From Sphingomonadaceae bacterium (GTDB lineage: Bacteria; Pseudomonadota; Alphaproteobacteria; Sphingomonadales; Sphingomonadaceae): a DNA stretch of 64,000 nucleotides. The stretch spans positions 372,001 to 436,000 of the forward strand of contig JACKKZ010000002.1 in assembly GCA_024236195.1 (NCBI GenBank), read 5' to 3'. Under the pieces are notes generated by a model. The model saw nothing but the letters and a program-made list of their open reading frames with translations. It had not been told where the DNA came from and ran no database searches. Shown here in pieces: positions 25,814-34,921 of this stretch; the stretch's first letter is position 1; each line of letters opens with the position of its first letter. Both the position numbers and the translations under genes were made by a program.

Positions 25814-28441
25814 ATGGCAGCAAAGCCCACGCCCATGATGGAGCAATATCACGCGCTCAAGCGCGAGGCTGGCGATTGCCTGCTGTTCTATCGCATGGGG
25901 GATTTTTTCGAGCTGTTCTTCGACGATGCGAAGCAGGCCTCCGCCATTCTCGACATAGCGCTAACAGCGCGGGGCAAGGATAGCGGCGAGCCCGTGCCAA
26001 TGTGCGGCGTGCCGGTCCATGCGGCAGAAGGCTACCTCGCCCGGCTGATCAAGGCGGGCTGCCGGGTTGCCATCGCTGAACAGGTAGAAACGCCTGAGGA
26101 AGCCAAGGCCCGCGCCAAGCGCGAAGGAACGCCGAGCTCCAAGGCACTGGTAAAGCGCGACATTGTCCGCTTCGTCACTGCGGGCACACTGACCGAGGAA
26201 GCGCTTCTGGAACCGCGCCGCGCCAATGTGCTGGCGGCGGTCTGCGCCCTGCGCGAGGCGGTGGGCATCGCCAGCGTTGATATCTCGACCGGGCGGATGG
26301 AGGTGGAAGAATGCTCAGCCGATGCAATGGGCGCAGCACTGGCCCGTCTGGGCGCAAGCGAAGTGGTTGCGCCGGAGGAATGGGACGAGGCGCCCGATGA
26401 TGCGATCCTGCGCCCACGCCACGACTTTGCGAGCGGTGAAGGAGAAATGCGGCTGAAAGCCGTGCATGGGGTCAGTACGCTTGATGGCTTTGGTGACTTC
26501 ACACGCGCCATGCTGGCGGCGGCGGGCGGGCTCATTGCCTATCTCGACCATGTCGGACGGGGCAAGCTGCCACTGCTCCTGCCACCGGTTGCCCGCGCCG
26601 GGGCGCAGCATATGGCGATGGACGAAGCAACCCGCGCCAGCCTCGAAGTGCTCGAAGCGCAAGGTGGCGGACGCGCCGGCAGCCTGTTTGCGGCAGTTGA
26701 TCGCTGCGTGACCGGTGCCGGAGCGCGGCAACTGGCTGAAGACCTCTCCGCCCCCCTGCTTGACCGGGGCGCGATTGAAGCGCGTCTGGTGCTGGTTCAC
26801 TGGTTGCATGATGATCCGCTGCTGCGCGCCGATTTGCGCGAAGTGCTGCGCGCCCTGCCCGACATTGGCCGCGCACTGGGCCGGGTGGTTGCAGGCCGGG
26901 GCAGTCCACGGGATCTGGGCCAATTGCGCGATGGCCTGGCCGAAGCGCGGCGCATCCACGATTATCTCTCGGGCAAGGGGGACCGCCCGGCCTTGCTCAA
27001 TGGCTTACTGCCATCGCTGGCTGGCCATGGAGCTCTGGTCGATCACTTGCAGCGCGCGCTGGTCTCCGCCCCGCCGACCGAGCGCAGCCAGGGCGGCTAT
27101 ATCGCCGAAGGATATGACGCGGCGCTGGATGAGCTCCGTTCCATCTCCGGCAATGCCCGTCGTGCCATCGCTGCCCTCGAAGCCCGCTATCGCGATGAAA
27201 CGGGGATCGCCCCGCTCAAGATCAAGCACAATGGCGTGCTCGGCTATTTCATCGAAGTGCCGGCCAAACATGCCGATGCACTGATGTCCCCCGATAGCGG
27301 CTTTACCCATCGTCAGACCATGGCGGGCGCGGTTCGCTTCAATTCGCTCACCCTCCATGAGGAGGCAGGCAAGATCAGCGAAGCGGGCGGGCGGGCGCTG
27401 GTCGCGGAAGAGACGCATTTCGAGGAACTGGCTGGTCAGGTAGTGGCCGCTCGCGAAGCCATAGCAAGAGCTGCTGCCGCGCTCGCACGGATCGACGTGG
27501 CGGCCGGACAGGCGGAACGCGCGGCCGAAGGCGGCTGGTGCCGCCCCGAAATTGTGGAAGACCGCAGTCTTGCCATCACCGGTGGCAGACATCCGGTGGT
27601 CGAAGCGGCGCTGTCACGCAGCGGTGAACGCTTTGTCGCGAATGATTGCGTCCTGTCAGAACAAGACCGACTATGGCTGGTCGGTGGCCCGAACATGGGC
27701 GGCAAGTCGACCTTCCTGCGGCAGAATGCGCTGATCGTGCTGCTGGCGCAGGCGGGCGGATACGTCCCCGCCGAAAGCGCCACCATCGGGCTGGTGGATC
27801 GCTTGTTCAGTCGTGTGGGCGCGTCAGACAACCTTGCCCGTGGCCGCTCCACATTCATGGTAGAGATGGTCGAGACGGCTGCCATCCTCGCACAGGCAAG
27901 CGAGCGGAGTTTCGTTATCCTAGACGAAGTAGGCCGCGGCACGTCCACCTATGACGGGCTGGCGCTGGCATGGGCTGTGGTTGAGGCCGTGCATGGCAGC
28001 AATCGGTGCCGCTGCCTGTTCGCCACCCATTACCACGAGCTCTCCCGCCTTGCTGAAAGCTGCGACGCACTTAGCCTGCACCATGTCCGTGCGCGCGAAT
28101 GGAAGGGCGATCTGGTGCTGCTGCACGAGGTTTCGACAGGGCCTGCCGACCGATCCTACGGCCTCGCCGTCGCCAAGCTGGCGGGTGTGCCCAAGGCCGT
28201 GGTGTCCCGGGCCAAGACCGTGCTCGACAGGCTGGAACGCGGGCGCGAGCAAACGGGCGGCATAGCCGTCGGCCTCGGAGATTTGCCGCTTTTCGCTGCT
28301 GCCACTCCGGTAGAGGAAGAGCAAAGCAGCGATCCGCTGCGCGAAAAACTGGCAGCAATTGACGTGGATGCGATGACCCCGCGCGATGCGTTGGAACTGC
28401 TGTATGAATTGAAGCGCACAGCAGATGCTACCGATCCTTAA
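25814..28441 (+). CDS. mutS: DNA mismatch repair protein MutS
   Basis: 875 aa. N-terminal mismatch-binding motif GDFFELFFDDAKQA near residue 35, Walker A GGPNMGGKSTFLRQN, Walker B ILDEVGRGTSTYDGLALAW, and the ATHYHEL signature are intact. It recognises mismatches and recruits MutL. Length is normal. Divergent from maeB, 117 bp between starts. Confidence 0.98.
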   Translation: MAAKPTPMMEQYHALKREAGDCLLFYRMGDFFELFFDDAKQASAILDIALTARGKDSGEPVPMCGVPVHAAEGYLARLIKAGCRVAIAEQVETPEEAKARAKREGTPSSKALVKRDIVRFVTAGTLTEEALLEPRRANVLAAVCALREAVGIASVDISTGRMEVEECSADAMGAALARLGASEVVAPEEWDEAPDDAILRPRHDFASGEGEMRLKAVHGVSTLDGFGDFTRAMLAAAGGLIAYLDHVGRGKLPLLLPPVARAGAQHMAMDEATRASLEVLEAQGGGRAGSLFAAVDRCVTGAGARQLAEDLSAPLLDRGAIEARLVLVHWLHDDPLLRADLREVLRALPDIGRALGRVVAGRGSPRDLGQLRDGLAEARRIHDYLSGKGDRPALLNGLLPSLAGHGALVDHLQRALVSAPPTERSQGGYIAEGYDAALDELRSISGNARRAIAALEARYRDETGIAPLKIKHNGVLGYFIEVPAKHADALMSPDSGFTHRQTMAGAVRFNSLTLHEEAGKISEAGGRALVAEETHFEELAGQVVAAREAIARAAAALARIDVAAGQAERAAEGGWCRPEIVEDRSLAITGGRHPVVEAALSRSGERFVANDCVLSEQDRLWLVGGPNMGGKSTFLRQNALIVLLAQAGGYVPAESATIGLVDRLFSRVGASDNLARGRSTFMVEMVETAAILAQASERSFVILDEVGRGTSTYDGLALAWAVVEAVHGSNRCRCLFATHYHELSRLAESCDALSLHHVRAREWKGDLVLLHEVSTGPADRSYGLAVAKLAGVPKAVVSRAKTVLDRLERGREQTGGIAVGLGDLPLFAAATPVEEEQSSDPLREKLAAIDVDAMTPRDALELLYELKRTADATDP

Positions 28442-28467
28442 CCTCTGACCCGCTATTTTCTTAAGCC

Positions 28468-28902
28468 ATGTACGGATTGTCTGGCCATCTCAAACTTGCC
28501 GCGCTCGGCCTTGCTGCGATCACCTTGATCGGCGGCAGCATCCTGCTGGATGAAGAAGACGGCATGCTGGCCCAGATGGCCGCAGGAGAGGACAGCGCAG
28601 ACACTGCTCCCGCAGCAGCAGTCGCGCAAGAACGCCAGCCAGAAGCACGCCCTGCACAGCCACAATCGCCGGATGACGTGGAAGGTGGCTTTACTGACGA
28701 TGATGATCTGGTCGATGACGCATCAGGCTTTGACAGTGACGGTTTCGATACCGACCCGATGGTAGACACCGATCCGGCAAAGCTCGGTGACATGGGCGAA
28801 ACAGCCATTATCTCTGACAGCGGCCCGGCCACCGACCCGTCGCTTGCGGCATCAGGCAATGACGTTATTGTCAGCGATGATGACGGAGAAGCCGACTACT
28901 GA
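28468..28902 (+). CDS. Acidic secreted or membrane-anchored protein
   Basis: 144 aa. One hydrophobic segment at residues 9-26 (signal anchor or signal peptide), then a disordered region extremely rich in Asp, Ala, Pro and Ser, with clusters such as DDDDLVDD. Predicted pI is very low. No family recognised. It starts 26 bp after mutS and overlaps the DUF202 gene, so it is probably part of that transcript. Function unknown; Ca2+ or cation binding is only a guess. Confidence 0.65.
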   Translation: MYGLSGHLKLAALGLAAITLIGGSILLDEEDGMLAQMAAGEDSADTAPAAAVAQERQPEARPAQPQSPDDVEGGFTDDDDLVDDASGFDSDGFDTDPMVDTDPAKLGDMGETAIISDSGPATDPSLAASGNDVIVSDDDGEADY

Positions 28903-29272
28903 CGATCTTGCAATCCGGCGCACCCAGTTGGCCGAAGATCGCAATATCATGGCCATGGAACGCACATTTGCCGGGTGGATCCGCACCTCTTTCGCGGCCA
29001 TGGGAATCGGCCTCGCCTTCCACGCCTTGTTTGGCGAGCTGGAGCCGCCATGGCTGGCCAAGGCCGTGGCTACTGCCTTTATCCTCGCCGGGGCAGCCCT
29101 TGCCTACAGCGCGCAACGGCAGACGGTCAAAACACTCGACCGGCTGCACCCGCATTTGCTCGAACGCCCCAGTACGCCGAATTTCCGCCTGCTGGCCTAC
29201 GCCGTTATCATCGGTTGCCTGCTTGTGGTCGCCGGACTGTGGGCAATGAAAGACACGCCACCAATCAATTAG
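28880..29272 (+). CDS. DUF202 membrane protein (YidH-like)
   Basis: 130 aa. The LAEDRNIMAMERTFAGWIRTSFAAMGIGLAF core with three hydrophobic helices (about residues 35-50, 56-76, 105-124) matches DUF202. It overlaps the acidic gene by 23 bp in another frame; ATG 28877 and 28880 are both possible. Its TAG stop (29270-29272) is the first three bases of the 34-bp inverted repeat of the element at 29270-29531. Confidence 0.85.
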   Translation: MTEKPTTDDLAIRRTQLAEDRNIMAMERTFAGWIRTSFAAMGIGLAFHALFGELEPPWLAKAVATAFILAGAALAYSAQRQTVKTLDRLHPHLLERPSTPNFRLLAYAVIIGCLLVVAGLWAMKDTPPIN

Positions 29273-29531
29273 AGCGACCCACGGTAAATCTGACCCATCC
29301 CGATTGCCTCAGGAAGCTTCTCGGCAAGGAGGACTGCGCCGGACGGGCTGGTTGCCCGTCCGGCGCAGTCCGAGGGGCTTCCTGGGGCAACCCCGCAGGG
29401 GCGGGCCTATTTTGGCCCAGCGCTTCGTCTCTCCTCGGTCACTATGCGATGGCATGGCTCCCTCCTCGCTCCTCGCGATGGGCCAAAATCGGCTCCGTCG
29501 GGATGGGTCAGATTTACCGTGGGTCGCTCTA
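29270..29531. repeat. 262-bp element with perfect 34-bp terminal inverted repeats
   Basis: Left arm 29270-29303 and right arm 29498-29531 are exact inverted copies over 34 bp. The interior has a large hairpin (29304-29390) with a perfect 18-bp stem at 29331-29348/29354-29371 and outer 14-bp arms with one mismatch, and a second hairpin with 11-bp arms (29409-29419/29479-29489). As RNA this predicts a three-way junction in either direction. No transposase. The terminal TAG of each arm is the stop codon of a flanking gene (DUF202 and hbd). Confidence 0.9.
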
Positions 29532-30404
29532 GCGGGTCGGAACAGGCACTTCGCCGGTATAATCGTAAAAACCGCGCCCGGTCTTCCGGCCATACCAGCC
29601 CGCTTCGACATATTTCACGAGCAGAGGTGCCGGGCGATATTTGCTGTCGCCAGTGGTCGAATAGAGCACCTTCATGATCTCGTAGACCGTATCAATACCC
29701 ACAAAATCGGCCAGCGTCAGCGGACCCATCGGGTGGTTGAGGCCGAGGACACAGCCGCGATCAATATCCTCGATGCTGGCGGTCCCTGAACCGAGCACGA
29801 AAATCGCTTCATTGATCATCGGCACAAGGATGCGGTTGACGACAAAGCCGGGCTCGTCCTCGCTCATCACCACTTCCTTGCCCAGCGTTTCAACAAAGGC
29901 GCGGGTACGGGCGACAGTGTCTTTCGAACTGGCAAGGCCGGGAATGATTTCCACCAGCTTCATGATCGGCACGGGATTGAAGAAGTGGATGCCGATAAAG
30001 CGACTGGTATCGGGCGCATGGTTGGCCATGCGGGTGATCGGAATCGAGCTGGTGTTGCTGGCCATGATCGCATTGGCGGCCAGCACCTTGCCCGCAGCTT
30101 CGAAGATCTTGAATTTGATCTCTTCGCGCTCTGTGGCGGCTTCGATGATGAATTCGGCATCGCCCATGGGGCTATAGTCTGCCACCGGGGTAATCCGTGC
30201 CAGAATAGCTGCTGCGTCAGCGGCGGTCATTTTTTCCCTGGAAACCAGCCGGTCGAGACCCTTGCCGATCTTGTCCTTCGCTTTTTCGGCAATGTCGAGC
30301 GATACATCAGCCAGCAACACGTCATGGCCGGATCCGGCAGCCGTCTGTGAAATGCCCGAACCCATCTGGCCCGCACCGATAATCCCGACAGTCGCCATTG
30401 CCAT
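29529..30404 (-). CDS. hbd: 3-hydroxybutyryl-CoA dehydrogenase
   Basis: 291 aa. NAD-binding VGIIGAGQMGSGI at the N-terminus; catalytic His in FIGIHFFNPVPIMKLVEII; C-terminal domain FVVNRILVPMINEAI and GCVLGLNHPMGPL. It oxidises 3-hydroxyacyl-CoA to the 3-oxo form (or the reverse), as in beta-oxidation or butyrate/PHB cycles, and could feed the scoAB-linked acetoacetate pool. Its TAG stop is the outer end of the right arm of the 34-bp repeat. Confidence 0.95.
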   Translation of the reverse strand: MAMATVGIIGAGQMGSGISQTAAGSGHDVLLADVSLDIAEKAKDKIGKGLDRLVSREKMTAADAAAILARITPVADYSPMGDAEFIIEAATEREEIKFKIFEAAGKVLAANAIMASNTSSIPITRMANHAPDTSRFIGIHFFNPVPIMKLVEIIPGLASSKDTVARTRAFVETLGKEVVMSEDEPGFVVNRILVPMINEAIFVLGSGTASIEDIDRGCVLGLNHPMGPLTLADFVGIDTVYEIMKVLYSTTGDSKYRPAPLLVKYVEAGWYGRKTGRGFYDYTGEVPVPTR

Positions 30405-30457
30405 TCCCTTCGCAGTTGCAGCAAAGGCGGCTGGTTAGCGGCTGGAAGGCTGGCTGC

Positions 30458-31042
30458 CTAGCGGTTTTCTCCGGGAATCCACTTCACATCGCTTGCGCCA
30501 TTGTCATTAAGGACGCGGGCGAGAACGAACAGCCAGTCTGACAGACGGTTGATAAAGCCGAGGGCCGCCGGGTTGACGGGTTCGGAAGCTGCAAGGATCG
30601 CCATGTCCCGCTCTGCCCTGCGTACTGCCGCGCGGGCAACATGGGCGCGAGCGGCTGCCTCGCTTCCTCCGGGCAGCACAAAGCTGGTCAGCGGTTCCAG
30701 CGCTTCATTGAGCGCGTCCAGTGAGCTTTCGATCCATTCGACCTGCGCCGGCACCACGCGCAACACCATTGCCGAGGGAGTGAAATCCTCCCCACCCACT
30801 TCGCCCAGCGGTGTCGCCAGGTCAGCGCCAAGGTCAAACAGGTCATTCTGCAGCCGGATCACGGCGTCGCGATGCGGTGAGCTTTCCAGCGCCACGGCCA
30901 GCAAGCCCAGCGCACAATTGGCTTCATCGACTGCCCCGATGGCGGCAAAGCGCGCATCGCCCTTGGGGCGGCGCGATCCATCGACAAGGCCGCTGGTCCC
31001 GTCATCACCGGTGCGGGTATAGATTTTGTTGAGCTTGACCAA
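30458..31042 (-). CDS. pduO: ATP:cob(I)alamin adenosyltransferase, PduO type
   Basis: 194 aa. KIYTRTGDDGTSGLVDGSR carries the ATP-binding TRTGDxG motif, and RRAERD (AAVRRAERDMAIL) contains the conserved Arg/Glu helix. It makes adenosylcobalamin, the cofactor of methylmalonyl-CoA mutase and similar enzymes. The start is TTG at 31042, only 4 bp after the upstream gene's stop, so translation is probably coupled. hbd follows in the same direction. Confidence 0.95.
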   Translation of the reverse strand: MVKLNKIYTRTGDDGTSGLVDGSRRPKGDARFAAIGAVDEANCALGLLAVALESSPHRDAVIRLQNDLFDLGADLATPLGEVGGEDFTPSAMVLRVVPAQVEWIESSLDALNEALEPLTSFVLPGGSEAAARAHVARAAVRRAERDMAILAASEPVNPAALGFINRLSDWLFVLARVLNDNGASDVKWIPGENR

Positions 31043-31046
31043 GGGG

Positions 31047-31283
31047 TCAGTTCGCTCCGCTGTTCACCGCAAGCAGCACGGCAACAATCACGATCGCAAG
31101 CGCCTGGAACTTGATGCGGGCGAACATCATCTTGTTCTGCTTGAGCTGCATTTCCGTCGCGCCTTCGCCGCCGGATTCGAGGTCCATCCGGGTGGATTGG
31201 AGGAACGCCACGATCCCGCGAATAAGCGAAACCAGCGCAGCTAGCATGGCCAAGACGAGCAGGATGATCAGGAAAGTGTTCAT
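31047..31283 (-). CDS. Twin transmembrane helix small protein (HIG1-like)
   Basis: 78 aa from ATG 31283. Two hydrophobic helices, residues 3-27 and 58-74, joined by a polar loop with the LKQNKMMFARIKFQ stretch typical of small HIG1-domain proteins. In other organisms HIG1 proteins associate with respiratory complexes. Lies between gluQ and pduO on the same strand with tight spacing. Confidence 0.85.
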   Translation of the reverse strand: MNTFLIILLVLAMLAALVSLIRGIVAFLQSTRMDLESGGEGATEMQLKQNKMMFARIKFQALAIVIVAVLLAVNSGAN

Positions 31284-31299
31284 GCCGCCTATGTAGGGA

Positions 31300-32124
31300 T
31301 TATCCGCAAGAAATGCCAGCAGGGAAGCAGCCTGCGCGCAAATCTGCCGCCAGTGCGAGTCCCTCCTCGCCCGCAAGGCGCCGGTCTGCCAGCGAAGGCG
31401 AGCCCCGCGTCTTGGCCAGCTTCTCCCCGCTCTGGTCAAGCAAGAGCGGATGATGGTGCCATGTCGGCACGGGCAGGCCGAGCAGGGCCTGCAACAGCCG
31501 GTGGATATGGGTGGAGCTGAACAGGTCCCGCCCGCGCGTTACCAGCGTTACTCCGTCTGCCGCATCGTCAAGCGTGGCGGCAAGGTGGTAGCTGGCGGGC
31601 AAATCCTTGCGTAGCAGCACGACATCGCCGAGCGTTTCGGGCTGTGCCTGCTGCTCACCCGCCAGTTCATCGCTCCAGCCAAGCGGGCCGGTTTTCTGAA
31701 GCGCGGCAGCCACATCCAGCCGCCAGACATGAGGTTGGGCGAGGTCGATTGCGCGATATTTGCACGTGCCCGGATAGACCGGCCCCTCCGGCCCGATTTG
31801 TGTCGCTGCTGCCTTGATTTCCGCCCGCGTACAAATGCAGGGATAGAGCAAACCGTCCCGTTTCAACCGTTCGGCGGCCTCCACATAGCTTTCCAGCCGG
31901 GTCGATTGGGCTTGCACGTCCTCCCATTCCAGCCCCAGCCAATCGAGGTCTTCGCTGAATTGCCGGGCGAATTCAGGGCGGCTGCGCGGGCCGTCGATAT
32001 CCTCGATGCGCAGCAGGAAGCGCCCGCCGCAATCGCGCGCCAGATCATGGGCGATTATCGCCGAAAAGGCATGGCCCAAGTGGAGAGAACCATTGGGACT
32101 GGGGGCGAAGCGGGTGACGGTCAT
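31300..32124 (-). CDS. gluQ: Glutamyl-Q tRNA(Asp) synthetase
   Basis: About 274 aa. It is a truncated GluRS without anticodon domain that attaches Glu to queuosine of tRNA(Asp). It has TRFAPSPNGSLHLGHAF (class I HIGH) near the N-terminus, zinc ligands CICTR and later C, and the KMSKS-like SGEKLAKTRGS. Start ATG 32124; an upstream start at 32136 is equally in frame. queC, in the pathway that makes queuosine, is also in this window (49.0-49.7 kb). Confidence 0.93.
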   Translation of the reverse strand: MTVTRFAPSPNGSLHLGHAFSAIIAHDLARDCGGRFLLRIEDIDGPRSRPEFARQFSEDLDWLGLEWEDVQAQSTRLESYVEAAERLKRDGLLYPCICTRAEIKAAATQIGPEGPVYPGTCKYRAIDLAQPHVWRLDVAAALQKTGPLGWSDELAGEQQAQPETLGDVVLLRKDLPASYHLAATLDDAADGVTLVTRGRDLFSSTHIHRLLQALLGLPVPTWHHHPLLLDQSGEKLAKTRGSPSLADRRLAGEEGLALAADLRAGCFPAGISCG

Positions 32125-32258
32125 CGGCCTGCCCATACTCTCCCAACCACCTCAATTGCCCGCGACTCGCCAAAATTCCTTGTGGATTGCGCGGCTGTAA
32201 CAGTCTTGACGCCTGAATCGGCAAATGCTCACTTCCAGTCAATCAGGGAGCGAACGCG

Positions 32259-32867
32259 ATGTTCAAGGCCGAACTGATCGAAAAGGCAGCACGCTGGCGC
32301 AGCGCCGGTGATGATGCGGGGAGAGATTTGCAGTCCTGCCCCGCACTGGTGCTGAATGCGGATTACACACCGCTTTCCTATTACCCGCTGAGCCTGTGGC
32401 CGTGGCAGACCGCAATCAAGGCGGTGTTCCTCGACCGGGTGGTTATCGTCGAAAGTTACGAGCGGCAGGTCCACTCGCCCAATCTCGACATGAAAATCCC
32501 CAGCGTGATCGCGCTGAAGCAATATGTGAAGCCGAATGAATTCCCCGCCTTCACCCGCTTCAACCTGTTCCTGCGTGACCGCTTCGCCTGCCAATATTGC
32601 GGCAACGGCAAGGATTTGACCTTCGACCACGTGATCCCCCGGCGGCTGGGCGGGCGCACCACATGGGAAAACATCGCCACCGCCTGCGCCCCCTGCAACC
32701 TCAAAAAGGGCGGACGCACCCCGAAGCAAGCTCATATGCAGCTAAGCTGCGACCCGATCCGCCCGACCAGCTGGCAATTGCAGCAACAAGGCAAGAGCTT
32801 CCCGCCGCACTATCTGCATGAGACGTGGCGGGATTGGCTGTATTGGGACATCGAGCTGGAAGCTTAG
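32259..32867 (+). CDS. HNH endonuclease family protein
   Basis: 202 aa. The HNH motif is complete: CQYCGNGKDLTFDHVIPRRLGG, then WENIATACAPCNLKKGGRTP, with CxxC pairs for a structural zinc. The N-terminus (PALVLNADYTPLSYYPL) is typical of a widespread chromosomal HNH family in alphaproteobacteria. No restriction or homing partner is adjacent. A DNA repair or housekeeping role is possible; target unknown. Confidence 0.88.
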   Translation: MFKAELIEKAARWRSAGDDAGRDLQSCPALVLNADYTPLSYYPLSLWPWQTAIKAVFLDRVVIVESYERQVHSPNLDMKIPSVIALKQYVKPNEFPAFTRFNLFLRDRFACQYCGNGKDLTFDHVIPRRLGGRTTWENIATACAPCNLKKGGRTPKQAHMQLSCDPIRPTSWQLQQQGKSFPPHYLHETWRDWLYWDIELEA

Positions 32868-32868
32868 G

Positions 32869-33078
32869 TTATTGTCGGCGGCCTGCCAGCCAGTCGACTT
32901 TCTGCATCGCTTCCGTTTCCGCGGTCAAAGCACTGTCGAATATCCCGCAATCGGGGCCAGTTTGTCCCCATTCGCCATCGTGACGAAAGCTCTTACAGTA
33001 GGTGAAGAAACCATCATTGCGTTGGGCAATGAGGATCTTCGCGTTTTCACTGGGCGAAACAAGCTCTTTGATAATCAC
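32869..33078 (-). CDS. Small hypothetical protein at the end of the kyn operon
   Basis: 69 aa, no family recognised. Its ATG at 33078 overlaps the kynU stop by 4 bp (ATGA), the same coupling used within kynABU, which argues that it is a real fourth gene of that operon. It has a YCKSF / GPDCGIF pair of cysteines and a Trp-rich C-terminus (MQKVDWLAGRR). Convergent with the HNH gene, 1 bp apart. Confidence 0.6.
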   Translation of the reverse strand: MIIKELVSPSENAKILIAQRNDGFFTYCKSFRHDGEWGQTGPDCGIFDSALTAETEAMQKVDWLAGRRQ

Positions 33079-34298
33079 GTCACCGCCGCCCTTGCCCTGA
33101 ACGCATCCCTATCCCACTCCCCGCTTGCCAGCACTTGGGCCATCGCATCGACTGAGCGCCAGCAATCCTCGAAGCTGACATAGGCGGGGGCAAAGCCGAA
33201 ACGCAGGATGTCCGGATCGCGGAAGTCGCCGATCACGTCGCGTGCGATCAGTGCCTGGCAGAGGGCATAGGCTTCCGGGTGGCGGAAGGAGAGCTGGCTG
33301 CCGCGCTGCATTGGGTCAGGTGGGGAGACGCCGGGCAGGTCCGGGCAGCGTTCCGCTACGCAGTTCAGGAAAAATTCGCTCAGCGCGCGTGATTTGGCGG
33401 CGAGTGCGGGTATGCCGATCCCGGCGATAAGGTCCACGCCCACCTCCAGCGCTGCCAGCCCAAGAATTGGCGGAGTCCCGGCAAGCAGGCGATCCACCCC
33501 CGGAGCTGGCGCATAATCGTCGGAGAAAGCAAAGGGTGCAGCATGGCCCATCCAGCCGGTCAGCGGCTGGGCGAATGCCTCATGGTGGCGCCGCGCAACA
33601 TAGGCAAAGGCTGGCGCGCCAGGGCCACCGTTCAAATATTTATAGCCGCAACCGACTGCGAAATCGGCGTTGCAGGCGGTCAGGTCCAGCTCAACCGCGC
33701 CGCAGCTATGCGAGAGGTCCCACAGTACCAGTGCGCCTGCATCATGGGCTGCACGCGTCAGCCTCGCCATATCGTGCATCCGCCCGGTCTTGTAGTGGAC
33801 ATGGGTGAGCAGCAGCAGCGCGACATCCCCGTCCAGCGCCGCCTCCAGCGCATCGGCCTCCGCCAGTCGCCGTTCGGCCAGCCCCTGCGCCTCCAGCCCG
33901 GCGATCATGTAGAGATCGGTCGGGAAATTGCCCGGCTCGCTCAGCACCACCTTGCGCCCCGGCTGCATTTGCAGCGCAGCCGCGACCAGCTTGAACAGGT
34001 TCACACTGGTGGAATCGCAAGCGATCACTTCATCCGGCGCAGCGCCGATAAGTGGTGCGATCTTCGCCCCGATGCGCTGCGGCGCGGTGATCCAGTCCGC
34101 TTCGTTCCAGCTGCGGATTAGCCCTTTGCCCCATTCGCCCGAGACGACCTCCGCCATCCGGGCAGAGGTGCCCTTGGGCAATGCACCGAGTGAATTGCCA
34201 TCGAGATAGATCACCCCTTCCGGAAGCTCGAACAGCTCGCGACACGCACGCAAGGGGTCTGCTGCATCCAGCCGCCGGGCTTCCTCCAGCGTCGTCAT
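33075..34298 (-). CDS. kynU: Kynureninase
   Basis: 407 aa PLP enzyme. It splits L-kynurenine into anthranilate and alanine. The N-terminal YLDGNSLGALPKGT and PLP lysine in AVGCGYKYLNGGPGAPAF are clear, as is the HSCGAVELDLTACNADF region with the PLP-binding Asp. Third gene of kynA-kynB-kynU, with 4-bp overlaps at both ends. Confidence 0.97.
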   Translation of the reverse strand: MTTLEEARRLDAADPLRACRELFELPEGVIYLDGNSLGALPKGTSARMAEVVSGEWGKGLIRSWNEADWITAPQRIGAKIAPLIGAAPDEVIACDSTSVNLFKLVAAALQMQPGRKVVLSEPGNFPTDLYMIAGLEAQGLAERRLAEADALEAALDGDVALLLLTHVHYKTGRMHDMARLTRAAHDAGALVLWDLSHSCGAVELDLTACNADFAVGCGYKYLNGGPGAPAFAYVARRHHEAFAQPLTGWMGHAAPFAFSDDYAPAPGVDRLLAGTPPILGLAALEVGVDLIAGIGIPALAAKSRALSEFFLNCVAERCPDLPGVSPPDPMQRGSQLSFRHPEAYALCQALIARDVIGDFRDPDILRFGFAPAYVSFEDCWRSVDAMAQVLASGEWDRDAFRARAAVT

Positions 34299-34921
34299 GG
34301 CAGCTCCCGCAAGATGGCCCGCACCGGCGCCGCATCGCCGCCTGCAATCGCCAGTGGCAACGCGATCAGCTCATAGCACCCCGGCTCGATCCCATCGAGC
34401 ACCAGCCCTTCCAGCACTCGCATATCCGCCTTCAGCACGGCCTTGTGCGCGTCCATGGCCTTTGAGTCTTGCGGGTCAAGCGAAGGTGCGTCGGTGCCAA
34501 CCAGCTTCACCCCCTGCACCGCCAGCCACTCGATAGTCTCGGGCGCGATGGCGGTGAAATCAGGGTCCCACGCGTCATGCGGGAAGCGATCATAGGTGCG
34601 GAACAGCACCCGGTCCGCGCTGTGCAAATGCGGCAAGTCGCCCACGCGCACTTCGCCCTTGCAGCCGCGCGCATCGACCACCAGACATTCGCCAAGGTAA
34701 GGCTCCAGCCCCACCGACGCGATATCAACGCCCTCCGCCGAATAATGAAGCGGCGCATCGGCATGGCTGCCCGCATGGGTCGAAAGCGTCAGCGCGGAAA
34801 CATTGACCGCCGAGCCATCCTCCATCTGCCATGTGCGTTGCGCGGCGAACGCTGTATCGCCGAGCCAGACGGGCAGGTCGGGGCGCAGACGCTGGCTGAT
34901 ATCCCAGATGCGCCGGGTCAT
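34295..34921 (-). CDS. kynB: Kynurenine formamidase (cyclase family)
   Basis: 208 aa. It hydrolyses N-formylkynurenine to kynurenine and formate. The metal-binding motif HAGSHADAPLHY near residue 55 is that of bacterial KynB. The downstream GTDAPSLDPQDSKAMDAHK is also diagnostic. Overlaps kynA and kynU by 4 bp each. Confidence 0.97.
   Translation of the reverse strand: MTRRIWDISQRLRPDLPVWLGDTAFAAQRTWQMEDGSAVNVSALTLSTHAGSHADAPLHYSAEGVDIASVGLEPYLGECLVVDARGCKGEVRVGDLPHLHSADRVLFRTYDRFPHDAWDPDFTAIAPETIEWLAVQGVKLVGTDAPSLDPQDSKAMDAHKAVLKADMRVLEGLVLDGIEPGCYELIALPLAIAGGDAAPVRAILRELP

Noticed and set aside
29309..29611. 100-aa minus ORF inside the 34-bp-repeat element
   Set aside because: It spans the structured element and part of the opposite gene and has no protein motif; better explained as repeat DNA.
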